Below, one piece after another: positions 16,997 through 25,748 of a stretch of 64,000 nt of DNA; within the stretch, counting starts at the first letter, position 1; each line of letters starts with the position of its first letter. Below the pieces are notes generated by a model that had not been told where the DNA came from, did no database searches, and saw nothing but the letters and a program-made list of their open reading frames with translations. Source of the stretch: Palsa-506 sp963707065 (GTDB lineage Bacteria > Actinomycetota > Actinomycetes > Streptosporangiales > Streptosporangiaceae); the NCBI GenBank assembly GCA_963707065.1, contig CAVPPJ010000013.1:1-64000 (forward strand), given 5' to 3'. The position numbers and the translations under genes were made by a program.

Positions 16997-18732
16997 GCCG
17001 GGTCAACGACGAGATCGCCGCGCTGTTTAACGAGTACGCCGACCTCCTGCATATCACCGGCGGCGACGCGTTCCGGGCACGTAACTACGAGAAGGCCGCG
17101 CGGGCGGTCGCCGGCTACTCCGGCGACATCGCGCAGCTCGATGCGGCCGGCCTCCGGCAGGTACCCGGCGTCGGCGCCTCGATCGCGAGCAAGATCGGCG
17201 AGTACCAGCGCACCGGCACGATCAAGGCCGTCGAGGAACTGCGTGCCCAGGTCCCCGCGGGCGTGCTGCAGCTGACCAGGATCCCGGCCCTCGGCCCGAA
17301 ACGCGCCCTGCAGCTCTACCACGAACTCGGCATCAGCTCCGTCGGCGAGCTCACCGACGCGATCAAGGCCGGCCGGCTGCAGGACCTCAAAGGATTCGGC
17401 GCCAAGAGCGAGGAGAAGCTGCTGCGCGGCATCGAGTTGCTGGAGCGCGGCAGCGGGCGGGTGCTGCTCAACGTCGCGACGGGCATCGCCACCGCCATGG
17501 TCGCGGCGATCAGCGCGGTGCCCGGCTGCCTGCGCTGCACCTGGGCGGGCTCGCTGCGCCGGATGCGCGAGACCACCGGCGACATCGACATCCTCGCCGC
17601 GGCCGACGACAGTGCGCCGCTGATGGCGGCCTTCACCGGCCTGCCCGAGGCCGCGGAGATCATCGCGGCGGGCAGCGCCAAGACCTCGATCCGCACCGCG
17701 GCCGGCCTCCAGGTGGACCTCCGGGTGGTGCCGCCGGACTGCTGGGGCGCCGCCCTGCAGTACTTCACCGGCTCGAAGGAGCACAACGTCGCCATCCGCG
17801 AGATCGCGGTCAGGAAGAAGCTCCGGCTATCGGAGTACGGCCTGTTCGACACCGAATCCGGCGAGCTGATCGCAGCGCGCACCGAGGAGGAGGTCTACCG
17901 GCGGCTCGGCATGGACTGGATACCGCCGACGCTGCGCGAGGACACCGGCGAGGTCCGGGCCGCGCTGCGCGGCGAGCTCCCGGACCTGGTGACCCTGGAG
18001 CAGATCCGCGGCGACCTGCACACCCACACCAGCCTGACCGACGGCGTTGCCTCGCTGGACGACATGGTGGCCGCCGCGGCCAGCCGCGGCTACCAGTACT
18101 ACGCGGTCACCGACCACGCGCCGAACCTCTATATGCAGCGGATGACCACCGAGAAGATGCTCACCCAGCGGGACCAGGTACGCGACCTGGCCGCCCGGCT
18201 GGCATCGACGGCGGGCGGCCAGCCGATGGAGCTGCTGCACGGCACCGAGCTCAACATCGCCCCGGACGGCACCGTGGACTGGCCAGCCGAGTTCCTCGCC
18301 GGCTTCGACATCTGCGTCGCCTCGGTGCACTCGCACTTCGGCCAGTCCCGGCAGGAGATGACGGCCAGGTTCATCGCCGCCTGCGAGAACCCGCAGGTGC
18401 ACATCATCGGCCACCCGACCGCCCGCAAGATCGGCCGCCGCCCGTCGGTGGACGTCGACTTCGCCGAGCTGTTCCGGGCCTGCGCGCGCACCGGCACGGC
18501 ACTGGAGGTGAACTCCCACCCGGACCGGCTCGACCTGCCCGCGGACCACATCAGGGCCGCGAAGGACGCCGGGGTGAAGTTCTCCGTCGACAGCGACGCG
18601 CACTCCACCGCCCACCTGGCCAACCTGCAGTACGGCATCGGCCAGGCACAGCGCGGCTGGCTGACCCCCGATGACGTCATCAACACCTGGCCGCTGCCCA
18701 GGCTGCGGGAATTCCTGCTGGGCGGCCGCTAG
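16993..18732 (+). CDS. polX: DNA polymerase/3'-5' exonuclease PolX (Pol beta plus PHP)
   Basis: Repair polymerase of 579 aa. Two helix-hairpin-helix elements are visible (QVPGVGASIASKIGEY, residues about 55-71; IPALGPKRALQLYHELG, about 97-113). The Pol beta nucleotidyltransferase core shows TWAGSLRRMRETTGDIDIL with the GS and DxD residues and the third Asp in LQVDLRVVP. The C-terminal PHP exonuclease holds DLHTHTSLTDG, TDHAPN, GTELNI, SVHSHF, GHPTARKIG and DSDAHS, so all its metal ligands appear intact. The GTG at 16993 overlaps the preceding stop by four bases. It would act in base excision or gap repair. Family identity is firm. Confidence 0.96.
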   Translation: MSRVNDEIAALFNEYADLLHITGGDAFRARNYEKAARAVAGYSGDIAQLDAAGLRQVPGVGASIASKIGEYQRTGTIKAVEELRAQVPAGVLQLTRIPALGPKRALQLYHELGISSVGELTDAIKAGRLQDLKGFGAKSEEKLLRGIELLERGSGRVLLNVATGIATAMVAAISAVPGCLRCTWAGSLRRMRETTGDIDILAAADDSAPLMAAFTGLPEAAEIIAAGSAKTSIRTAAGLQVDLRVVPPDCWGAALQYFTGSKEHNVAIREIAVRKKLRLSEYGLFDTESGELIAARTEEEVYRRLGMDWIPPTLREDTGEVRAALRGELPDLVTLEQIRGDLHTHTSLTDGVASLDDMVAAAASRGYQYYAVTDHAPNLYMQRMTTEKMLTQRDQVRDLAARLASTAGGQPMELLHGTELNIAPDGTVDWPAEFLAGFDICVASVHSHFGQSRQEMTARFIAACENPQVHIIGHPTARKIGRRPSVDVDFAELFRACARTGTALEVNSHPDRLDLPADHIRAAKDAGVKFSVDSDAHSTAHLANLQYGIGQAQRGWLTPDDVINTWPLPRLREFLLGGR

Positions 18733-19424
18733 CCGCCGGCCAGCTCCCGCAGCAGGCCAGCCGGGGTGAGGCCGGCCAGGGCGCGCACCTCCCTGGACAG
18801 ATGCGCCTGGTCGGCGTAGCCGCAGCCGGCCGCCACCTGAGCGAGCGGCGTGCCCGCGCGGGCCGCCTCCAGCGCCCGGCCGAGCCGCAGGACCCGGGCC
18901 AGGCGCCGCGGCCCGTACCCGAACAAGGGCAGGCACCGCCGGTGCAGCTGCCGGGCGCTGAGACCGATCCGCTCGGCCATCTGCGCCACCGGCGTACCCG
19001 CCGCTGCCATCCCGAATACCCGCCGTCCCAGCGGGTCCGGCGGCCGGGTACGCCCGCGCCCGGCCGCCCATGCCTCCAGCGCCGCGACCGGATCCGCCGC
19101 GACCTGCTCGGCGAGGACCCGCGCGGCCGCGGCTGGCCACAGCTCGTCGAGACCGGGGGTCCGGTCGCGTAGCTCGTCGGCCGGCACGCCCAGCAGCGCC
19201 GGGCCCGCGCCGCCGGAGAAGCGCAGCGCGACGTAGCGGGCACGCGGGTCGCCATGATGCCAGCGGGCCGTCGTGTCCGGGCCCGCCACGAATAGGCGGC
19301 TGCCGTCCCACAGCAGGTCCAGGCAGCCGTCAGGCAAGATCCGCAGCGGGCCCGGCACCGGGCCCGGCACGCGTTCCCACAACACGGCGCCGGGTACCGC
19401 CGCGGGGCGCTCGCGGTAGCTCAC
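18729..19424 (-). CDS. AraC family transcriptional regulator
   Basis: Regulator of 231 aa with a short N-terminal beta domain (ILPDGCLDLLWDGSRLFVAGPDT) of the DUF6597 type and a C-terminal AraC HTH pair. The first helix-turn-helix is at about residues 150-175 (VAQMAERIGLSARQLHRRC) and the second at about residues 195-220 (LAQVAAGCGYADQAHLSREVRALAGLTP). The stop overlaps that of the convergent polX gene (CTAG). The start at 19424 lies 100 nt from the divergent polyprenyl synthase start, so control of that gene is possible but unproven. Confidence 0.92.
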   Translation of the reverse strand: MSYRERPAAVPGAVLWERVPGPVPGPLRILPDGCLDLLWDGSRLFVAGPDTTARWHHGDPRARYVALRFSGGAGPALLGVPADELRDRTPGLDELWPAAAARVLAEQVAADPVAALEAWAAGRGRTRPPDPLGRRVFGMAAAGTPVAQMAERIGLSARQLHRRCLPLFGYGPRRLARVLRLGRALEAARAGTPLAQVAAGCGYADQAHLSREVRALAGLTPAGLLRELAGG

Positions 19425-19526
19425 TCCCCTATCATGCCCCGGTAGCCGGGTACTCCGCTTCCCTGGCTGCGTGCTGCACTTATGGTGAGAGATAGCGCCG
19501 CGACCTCAGCACAGGAAGGGACCCGA

Positions 19527-20522
19527 GTGATCCCCGTCATGCCCGTGGAGCTTTCCGACGCCGCGCTCACCGCTGACGTGGCGGATGGGCTGGCACTGGT
19601 GGAGAAAGGGCTGCGGGAAGCCGCGAGCACGCCGAACGAGATGCTGGCCGGCGCGGCGCAGCACCTGATCGACGCGGGCGGAAAGCGCCTGCGGCCGGCC
19701 CTGGTGCTGCTGGCCGCGCAGTTCGGCAGCCCGCGGGATGAGCGCGTCGTGCCGTCGGCGGTGGCGATCGAGCTGACTCACCTCGCGACGCTCTACCACG
19801 ACGACGTGATGGACGGCGCGGCAGTCCGGCGCGGCGTGCCCAGCGCGAATGCCCGATGGGGCAACGCCGTGGCCGTCCTGACCGGTGATTTTCTCTTTGC
19901 CCGGGCGTCCCAGATCCTGGCCGAGCTCGGGCCGGAAGCCATCAGGATCCAGGCCCACACGTTCGGCTGCCTGGTCCGCGGGCAGCGCGCGGAAACGGTC
20001 GGCCCGCAGCCGGGCGAGGACCCGTTCGCCCACTACTTCGGCGTGGTGACGGACAAGACCGCGTCGTTGTACGCGGCGGCCGGCCAGTTCGGCGGGCTGC
20101 TCTCCGGCGCGCCCGCAGCCGTGACGGACCGGATCAGGCGGGCCTGCGAGGCATGGGGCGTGGCCTACCAGCTCTCCGATGACCTCCTGGACGTCGCCAG
20201 CGACTCGGCTCAGTCGGGCAAGACGCCCGGCACGGACCTGCGCGAAGGCGTGCCCACCCTGCCGATGCTGCATGCCTTGCGCTCGTCGCGGCCGGCCGAT
20301 GCCCGGCTGGCTGAACTGCTCCGCGCCGGCGAGCTGGCCGACCCGGTCCTGCACGCCGAGGCCCTCGGGCTGCTCCGCGCGCATCCGGCAATGGACCTGG
20401 CCCGCGCCGACGCGCGGCGGTGGGCCGGGACCGCCAGGAACGAGATCCTCGCGCTGCCTGACGTGCCGGCCAGGGCCGCGTTCGAGGCGCTCTGCGACTT
20501 CGTCGCCGAACGCACCGGCTGA
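19527..20522 (+). CDS. Polyprenyl diphosphate synthase (long-chain, menaquinone type)
   Basis: Trans-prenyltransferase of 331 aa that condenses isopentenyl diphosphate to a long all-E chain, probably for menaquinone. Motifs: GGKRLRPALVLL, first Asp-rich motif HDDVMDGA, GDFLFARASQ, Gln/Lys region FGVVTDKTA, and second Asp-rich motif QLSDDLLDVASD. The GTG at 19527 is chosen because AAGG lies seven nt upstream; the ATG at 19482 adds 15 residues without a signal. Chain length cannot be fixed from sequence by eye. A menaquinone branch fits with the neighbouring heme genes as respiratory-chain supply. Confidence 0.92.
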   Translation: MIPVMPVELSDAALTADVADGLALVEKGLREAASTPNEMLAGAAQHLIDAGGKRLRPALVLLAAQFGSPRDERVVPSAVAIELTHLATLYHDDVMDGAAVRRGVPSANARWGNAVAVLTGDFLFARASQILAELGPEAIRIQAHTFGCLVRGQRAETVGPQPGEDPFAHYFGVVTDKTASLYAAAGQFGGLLSGAPAAVTDRIRRACEAWGVAYQLSDDLLDVASDSAQSGKTPGTDLREGVPTLPMLHALRSSRPADARLAELLRAGELADPVLHAEALGLLRAHPAMDLARADARRWAGTARNEILALPDVPARAAFEALCDFVAERTG

Positions 20523-20537
20523 CGGCCGGCCTGTCGC

Positions 20538-21521
20538 TCAGCCCGGGCCGGGCGGCCGGCGCCGGAAGGCCGGCGAGTTCACCGCCCACCGGGGCGTCTC
20601 CCCTCGTGCCCAGCGCTGAAGGTTGGCGGCGAAGAGCTGCCCGGTGCGCCTGAACATGAGCCCGGTGAGCCCGCCCACGTGCGGGGTGGCGAGCACAAGC
20701 GGATGGCGGAGCAGCGCCGATGACGGGTCGGCCGGCTCCCGGGCGTGCACGTCAAGCCCGGCGCCGCCGAGCCGGCCGGACTCCAGCGCGGCCAGCAGCG
20801 CGGCCTCGTCGACGAGGCCGCCGCGGGCGACGTTCACGAACAGGGCCCCGGGTTTCATCGCGCTGAACGCGGCAGTTCCGAACATTCCCGCGTTACTGCC
20901 CGTGAACATCGCGCAGCAGATCACCGCGTCGGCGACCGCGAGCAGGCCGGGCAGCTCATCCGGGCCGGTCACCCGCTCGAGCCCGGGCGGCCCGCCGAGA
21001 GCGGGACGGGCGCGGACCCCGAGCAGCCGGGTGCCGAACGGCGCGAGCCGGGCCGCGACCGCGATCCCGATGGTGCCCAGGCCGACGATCACGACCGTCG
21101 CGCCGTGCAGCGAGGCACCGGTCGGCCGGGCCGCCCAGCGGCCCGCCGCGAGCGCGGCCCTGGCCGCCGCCAGCCGCCGGGACAGGGCGAGCAAGTGCAG
21201 CACGGCGATCTCCGCGACGCTGTCGGCGTTGCCGCCCGCGTCACCGGGTACCCGCGAGACCAGCACGCCGAGATCGGTCGCCCGGGCGACATCTACCTTC
21301 TCCAGGCCGACCCCGAACTGATGCACCAGCCCGAAGCCGCCCGTCTCCAGCACGGCACCTTCGATCCTGGCGCCGACCGGGCAGATCACGTCGGCCCCGT
21401 CCAGGTGCTCGCTGACCTGGTCCCGCGGGCAGCTGATGATCTCCCAGCCGGGCAGTTCGGCGGCGAGGTCGGTCCAGGCCAGCTCAGCGGTGTAGCGCTC
21501 GCCGCCGAACAGCACCCTCAC
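20538..21521 (-). CDS. D-isomer specific 2-hydroxyacid dehydrogenase
   Basis: NAD-dependent dehydrogenase of 327 aa. The Rossmann motif is VVIVGLGTIGIAVAARL, and the catalytic triad appears as Arg in NVARGGLVDE, Glu in VHAREPAD and His in ATPHVGG. The GTG at 21521 overlaps the chdC stop as GTGA, so it is translationally coupled to the heme gene. Its substrate may be a 2-keto acid; phosphoglycerate dehydrogenase is less likely because no regulatory ACT domain is present. The link with heme synthesis may be only transcriptional. Confidence 0.92.
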   Translation of the reverse strand: MRVLFGGERYTAELAWTDLAAELPGWEIISCPRDQVSEHLDGADVICPVGARIEGAVLETGGFGLVHQFGVGLEKVDVARATDLGVLVSRVPGDAGGNADSVAEIAVLHLLALSRRLAAARAALAAGRWAARPTGASLHGATVVIVGLGTIGIAVAARLAPFGTRLLGVRARPALGGPPGLERVTGPDELPGLLAVADAVICCAMFTGSNAGMFGTAAFSAMKPGALFVNVARGGLVDEAALLAALESGRLGGAGLDVHAREPADPSSALLRHPLVLATPHVGGLTGLMFRRTGQLFAANLQRWARGETPRWAVNSPAFRRRPPGPG

Positions 21522-22327
21522 GGGAGCGCGGCGACCAGCTCGCGGACCGGCCTGCGCCTGCCGGTGTAGAACGGGATCTCGATCCTGGTGTGCCGCCGCG
21601 CCTGCGCGCCCCGCAGGTGCCGCATCAGGTCGACGATCCGGTGCAGCTCGTCGGCCTCGAAGGCGAGCATCCACTCGTAGTCGTTCAGCGAGAAGCAGGA
21701 CACGGTGTTGGCCCGTACGTCGGGGTACTCACGGGCCATCATCCCGTGCTCGGCGAGCATCGCCCGGCGCTCCTCGTCGTCCAGCAGGTACCAGTCGTAG
21801 GACCGCACGAACGGGTAGACGGACACGTACGCGCCGGGCTCCTCGCCGGCCATGAACGCGGGAACGTGGCTCTTGTTGAACTCGGCCGGCCGGTGCAGCG
21901 CCATCGCCGACCAGACCGGCTCGCTGGCCCGGCCGAGCCGGGTGCCGCGGAACCGGGCGTAGATCTCCTGCAGGTCGTCCGACGACGGCGCCACCCACCA
22001 GAACATGTAGTCGGCGTCCGCGCGCATGCCCTGGATGTCGTAGCAGCCCCGGGTGACGATGCCCTTGCCCTCGGCCTGGCCGAGCAGGTCGCTGACCTCG
22101 ATCGCGATCGCGTCCCTGACCTTCGCCTCCGCCGCGCTGCCGCCCGCCAGTTCCTTGCTGTCGGATACCCGGAAAACCGACCACATCGTGTAGCGGATCA
22201 GCTCGTTCAGTTCCCGCGCCTTCAGCCGCTGCCCGGCGGGCCCGGGCCGCTCGCTCCCGGCATGCCCGCTTCCCGCGTGCCCGGTCTGCTCCATCTCGGG
22301 CTGCTGCCCCGTCTCGTTGCCAGCCAT
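21518..22327 (-). CDS. chdC: Coproheme decarboxylase ChdC (HemQ)
   Basis: Last enzyme of the coproporphyrin-dependent heme pathway; decarboxylates Fe-coproporphyrin III to heme b with hydrogen peroxide. 269 aa with a Gly/Ser/Pro-rich N-terminal tail. The catalytic Tyr is in VSVYPFVRSYDWYLL (family YPM motif), the proximal heme His is in MLAEHGMMAREY and the C-terminal part shows LNDYEWMLAFE. The gene starts 4 nt after the cgoX stop, and GACAAT six nt before its ATG could also start a short transcript of its own. ChdC next to a coproporphyrinogen oxidase is the expected actinobacterial arrangement. Confidence 0.95.
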   Translation of the reverse strand: MAGNETGQQPEMEQTGHAGSGHAGSERPGPAGQRLKARELNELIRYTMWSVFRVSDSKELAGGSAAEAKVRDAIAIEVSDLLGQAEGKGIVTRGCYDIQGMRADADYMFWWVAPSSDDLQEIYARFRGTRLGRASEPVWSAMALHRPAEFNKSHVPAFMAGEEPGAYVSVYPFVRSYDWYLLDDEERRAMLAEHGMMAREYPDVRANTVSCFSLNDYEWMLAFEADELHRIVDLMRHLRGAQARRHTRIEIPFYTGRRRPVRELVAALP

Positions 22328-22331
22328 GCCG

Positions 22332-23891
22332 TCATTGTCCTCCCGCGCCGGGAGCGGTCGCGCCAGGGCCGGTCACGCCGCGGAGCCCGAGCCCGCCCCG
22401 CGCAGCCAGGCCGGCCATGACCTGGTCCGCCGCCGCTCGCGCCGAGGCAATGCAGGCGGGAATGCCGATCCCGTCGTAGCACGCGCCGCAGACGGCCAGG
22501 CCAGGCTGGGTGGCTACCGCGGCCCTGATCCGCGCCACCCGGCCGACGTGCCCGACCGTGTACTGCGGCAGGCCGCCGCCCCAGCGGCTGACCCGGATGT
22601 CGGCCGGGGCGCCGCGCACCCCGGTGGCCGCCGCCAGGTCAGCGGCCGCCAGCGCGGCGAGCTCCGCGTCGTCTCGCTGCAGCAGGGCTTCCTCGCCCAG
22701 CCTGCCGACCGAGCACCGCACAATGTGCACGGGCCTGCCGCCGGCCCGCAGGTGCGGCCACTTGACGGTGCTGAACGTGACGGCCTTGACGGCGTGGCCG
22801 TCCACCGCGGGCACCAGGAAGCCGCTGCCGTGCGGCGGTGCCGGGAACGCGGCGTCCGGGTAGGCCAGCGTGACGATCGCCATGCTCGCGGTGGTGATCT
22901 CGCCCAGCCCGGCCGCGGCGGCGCCCGCACCCGGCACCCCGGCCAGCAGCCGGCTGGCCGGCCCGGGCGGCAGCGCGAGCACGACCGCATCGGCGTCGAA
23001 CTGCTCCGGCGCGTGCGCGGAGCCGACGGTGAGCCGCCAGCCGCCGGGCGTGCGGGCGAGCCCGCGCACCATCGCGCTGGTCCGCACGACGGCGCGGGAA
23101 GCGGCGGCAACCGCCGGCACCAGGGTGGCGAGGCCACCGGTCAGGGTAGTGAACACTGGCCCGGGCGCCGGGGCGGCAGCACCGGGAGCGTGGGCGCCGG
23201 GAGCGTGGGCGGCGCCGTCGGGCGGCGGGCTAAGAGCACCGGGCGCCGGGGCGGGACCCGCCGGGGCGTCAAGCACGGCGCGGGCGGCGGCCGCCAGCGA
23301 GGCGTGCTGCCGCGAGGCCGCGGCGAGCCCGGGCAGCGTCGCCTCGAACGACAGCTGCTCCGACCGGCCTGCGTACACGCCGCCGAGCAGCGGATCGACC
23401 AGCCGGTCCACGAGTTCCTGGCCGAACCTCGCGGCCACGTAGCTGGCGACGGACACGTCGCCGTCGCGCGCGGTCGCGGGCAGCGTGGCGTCGGCCCGGG
23501 CGCTGGCCAGCCCGGGAGCGGAGAGGATCCCCGAGCTGGCCAGCGCGTCTAGGTCGGCGGGCACCCCCATCAGCTGCCGCCGCGGCAGCGGCCGCAGCCG
23601 CTGCCTGGTCCATATCCCGGCCGTCGTCGTAGCGGGCAGCGCCAGCTGGCCGGCCAGGCCGACCGCACCGACGAGGTCAGTGCCCTCCGGGCGGCGGGCG
23701 AGCAGCGCCTCGGCGCCTGCGTCGACCGCGATCCCGGCCACCTCGGAGACCGCGAGCTTGCCGCCGAGCCGTGGCGATCCCTCCAGGAGGGTCACCGCCA
23801 GGCCGGCGTCACGCAGGAAGAACGCGGCAGCGAGCCCGGCGATGCCGCCGCCCACGATGACGACGCGGGGCAGCTCAGTACGGGCGGGCAT
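22332..23891 (-). CDS. cgoX: Coproporphyrinogen III oxidase CgoX (HemY/HemG-type flavoprotein)
   Basis: FAD enzyme of 519 aa that oxidises coproporphyrinogen III to coproporphyrin III. The N-terminal dinucleotide motif is VVIVGGGIAGLAAAFFL with EGSPRLGGK behind it; the C-terminal FAD motif is QPGLAVCGACYDGIGIPACI. A Pro/Ala/Gly-rich insert (about residues 210-240, PGPAPAPGALSPPPDGAAH) sits in the middle. It is upstream of chdC on the same strand. It was annotated as protoporphyrinogen oxidase in older work, but the ChdC neighbour argues for the coproporphyrin route. Confidence 0.93.
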   Translation of the reverse strand: MPARTELPRVVIVGGGIAGLAAAFFLRDAGLAVTLLEGSPRLGGKLAVSEVAGIAVDAGAEALLARRPEGTDLVGAVGLAGQLALPATTTAGIWTRQRLRPLPRRQLMGVPADLDALASSGILSAPGLASARADATLPATARDGDVSVASYVAARFGQELVDRLVDPLLGGVYAGRSEQLSFEATLPGLAAASRQHASLAAAARAVLDAPAGPAPAPGALSPPPDGAAHAPGAHAPGAAAPAPGPVFTTLTGGLATLVPAVAAASRAVVRTSAMVRGLARTPGGWRLTVGSAHAPEQFDADAVVLALPPGPASRLLAGVPGAGAAAAGLGEITTASMAIVTLAYPDAAFPAPPHGSGFLVPAVDGHAVKAVTFSTVKWPHLRAGGRPVHIVRCSVGRLGEEALLQRDDAELAALAAADLAAATGVRGAPADIRVSRWGGGLPQYTVGHVGRVARIRAAVATQPGLAVCGACYDGIGIPACIASARAAADQVMAGLAARGGLGLRGVTGPGATAPGAGGQ

Positions 23892-23957
23892 GCAGCCAGT
23901 CTGTCAGTGCCCCCTCGCGGCGAACGTGGTGGCTGTGCGTGATCACCGGCTGGACAT

Positions 23958-23969
23958 GGCACGCGTGCC
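23958..23969. other. Short palindrome between the DyP-like gene and cgoX
   Basis: GGCACGCGTGCC is a perfect 12-bp palindrome in the 95-bp gap. It lies 18 nt downstream of the DyP-like stop on the minus strand and could form a hairpin, but there is no T run. It may be an operator or a weak terminator. Confidence 0.35.
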
Positions 23970-23986
23970 TGGCGCGTGCCCGGGCC

Positions 23987-25708
23987 TCAGTCGTGGCGGC
24001 CGCCGAGTTCCGCGAAGGGGAAGGCCCGGTGACGGCGCGGCGGGATGAGGAAGTTCTGCCGCCGGGTCGCGGTGATAAAGCGTTCCAGGCCGTTGTCGGA
24101 CGGCGCTACGCCGAACTTCTTCTGCAGGTCGAGCGATGCCTGGTTCCTCCGCATGGTGGCGAAGAAGTCGGCTGACGGCACGAAGGCCGTGAACTCGAGC
24201 TTCGGCTGCTTGCTGCCGTCCGGGACGTCCAGGCTGTCGAAGCCCGGTCCGTCCATCCGCACGTGAATCGGCTGGCCTCCGGCAGTGCGGGAGGACCGCT
24301 GCAGGGTGGACAGGTGCCCCATCCGGCGCGCGGGCTTGCCGGTGTCCGGGTCAATCGGCGTACCGATGCCCTCGGCGCTGCGCTGCGCGTCGCCGGTGCC
24401 CTGGAAGTCGTTCTCCAGGAAGGACGGGCCGCCGCCGTTGGTGAACTGATCGGTGTTCCCCCGCGCTGGCGGCGGAGTGGACCGGAACATGTACTGGACC
24501 CGCTCGAGGAACGTCCCGTCGTCGCCCGGCTTCCCACTGGCATCCAGATCGAAGAACTGCGGCATATCCAGGATCACGTGCGAAAGATGCTGCATCGAGC
24601 CGTTGTCGAAGTAGTCACCCGAGTCGGCCGTGGTGAGCTTGATCCCGCCGGCGCCCTGGAAGGTGACGTTCGGCGCCGGCGCGCTTGCGTTCGTCTGCTG
24701 ATCGGCGAAGCCCATCCACATCGGGGAGTGCGGGTTGACGTAGCTGGCGTACGGCAGGCTGTTGCTGTCGGCGATGCTCCTCGGCAGGCCGCGCTGGACG
24801 AACATCACCCGCGCGCTGGAGAACGTCAGCCCGCAGCTCAGCCGGGGAGACGGGACCCGTTCCCCGCCAAGCCTGCTGCTGCCGGCCAGGAAGGCCATCA
24901 CGTCCCAGAGGTTGTCCACGTTGTCGCTGCGGAGCGTGATGAGCATGTCATTCTGCTCGATCCGGACCGGGACGTTGAAGGTCTTCTTGGTGATGCCGGG
25001 GTGGCCCGGGCTGACGTCGGTGGGCCCGGGTACCGCCTCCTCCAGGGCGAACCGGCTATTGTCCGAGGTCAGCCGCGGCACCAGCGTGCTGAACATCCAG
25101 CTGGGGAACCGGCTGAAGTACGGCATGCCATAGGAGACGAAGGTGAACGCTCCCTGCGGCTCGAAGGCGTATGCCTGCTCGATCCGGTCGAGCGCATCGG
25201 AGAGCTGGCGGGCGTCCTCGCGGCTCGGCACGGATCTCAGCCGGGCCGGCGCGAAGAGCGTGTACACCGGGGGGAAGGCCACGATAACCCCGTCCACTGT
25301 CTGGGCCGGGGCGATGAAGGCAGACAGGTCGAACTGCACATCGGGCAGGTTCGAGGCGCCGGGGAACCGCTGGCGGATAGCCTCCCGGTCGACGGCGAGG
25401 CGGATCGGCGTGGCGGCCAGGTGCCGCATCGTCTCCAGCCCGGCAAAAGCGGCGGCGAGGCCGCCACCGGACACCAAGAGTTTCCGGCGGGAAACCGCCA
25501 GCGCGCCGGGAGCCTGCGGCCCCGCCGCAGGCTCCGGCCAGGCCGGGCCGTCGTATTCCGGCTCGCCCGGATCGTCGTAATCCGGCCTGCGCGGATCAGC
25601 CCGGCTCTCCCGGCCAGGCTCGGCCGGCTCTGTCCGGCCCGGATCACCCCGTCCCGTGCGGGGCTTCTTTCTGCTGTCACGGCGATGCGGATCAGCGGAG
25701 TGGACCAT
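23987..25708 (-). CDS. Tat-exported DyP-peroxidase-like protein (DUF7405-like)
   Basis: Protein of 573 aa. The ATG at 25708 has AGGAGG about four nt upstream. The first 70 residues are charged (Arg/Asp/Pro-rich), then comes a twin-arginine type signal AVSRRKLLVSGGGLAAAFAG at about residues 73-92. The rest is soluble. The C-terminal part (LEFTAFVPSADFFATMRRNQ, and NFLIPPRRHRAFPF) has the layout of the DyP-type peroxidase C-terminal half, which in EfeB releases heme iron. I do not see a certain heme-ligand motif. Its place between heme genes supports a heme-related role, but the family match is from memory and tentative. Confidence 0.55.
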   Translation of the reverse strand: MVHSADPHRRDSRKKPRTGRGDPGRTEPAEPGRESRADPRRPDYDDPGEPEYDGPAWPEPAAGPQAPGALAVSRRKLLVSGGGLAAAFAGLETMRHLAATPIRLAVDREAIRQRFPGASNLPDVQFDLSAFIAPAQTVDGVIVAFPPVYTLFAPARLRSVPSREDARQLSDALDRIEQAYAFEPQGAFTFVSYGMPYFSRFPSWMFSTLVPRLTSDNSRFALEEAVPGPTDVSPGHPGITKKTFNVPVRIEQNDMLITLRSDNVDNLWDVMAFLAGSSRLGGERVPSPRLSCGLTFSSARVMFVQRGLPRSIADSNSLPYASYVNPHSPMWMGFADQQTNASAPAPNVTFQGAGGIKLTTADSGDYFDNGSMQHLSHVILDMPQFFDLDASGKPGDDGTFLERVQYMFRSTPPPARGNTDQFTNGGGPSFLENDFQGTGDAQRSAEGIGTPIDPDTGKPARRMGHLSTLQRSSRTAGGQPIHVRMDGPGFDSLDVPDGSKQPKLEFTAFVPSADFFATMRRNQASLDLQKKFGVAPSDNGLERFITATRRQNFLIPPRRHRAFPFAELGGRHD

Positions 25709-25748
25709 CGTTCCTCCTAGCCGGGAAGGGGCACGTACCGAGGCTCTG

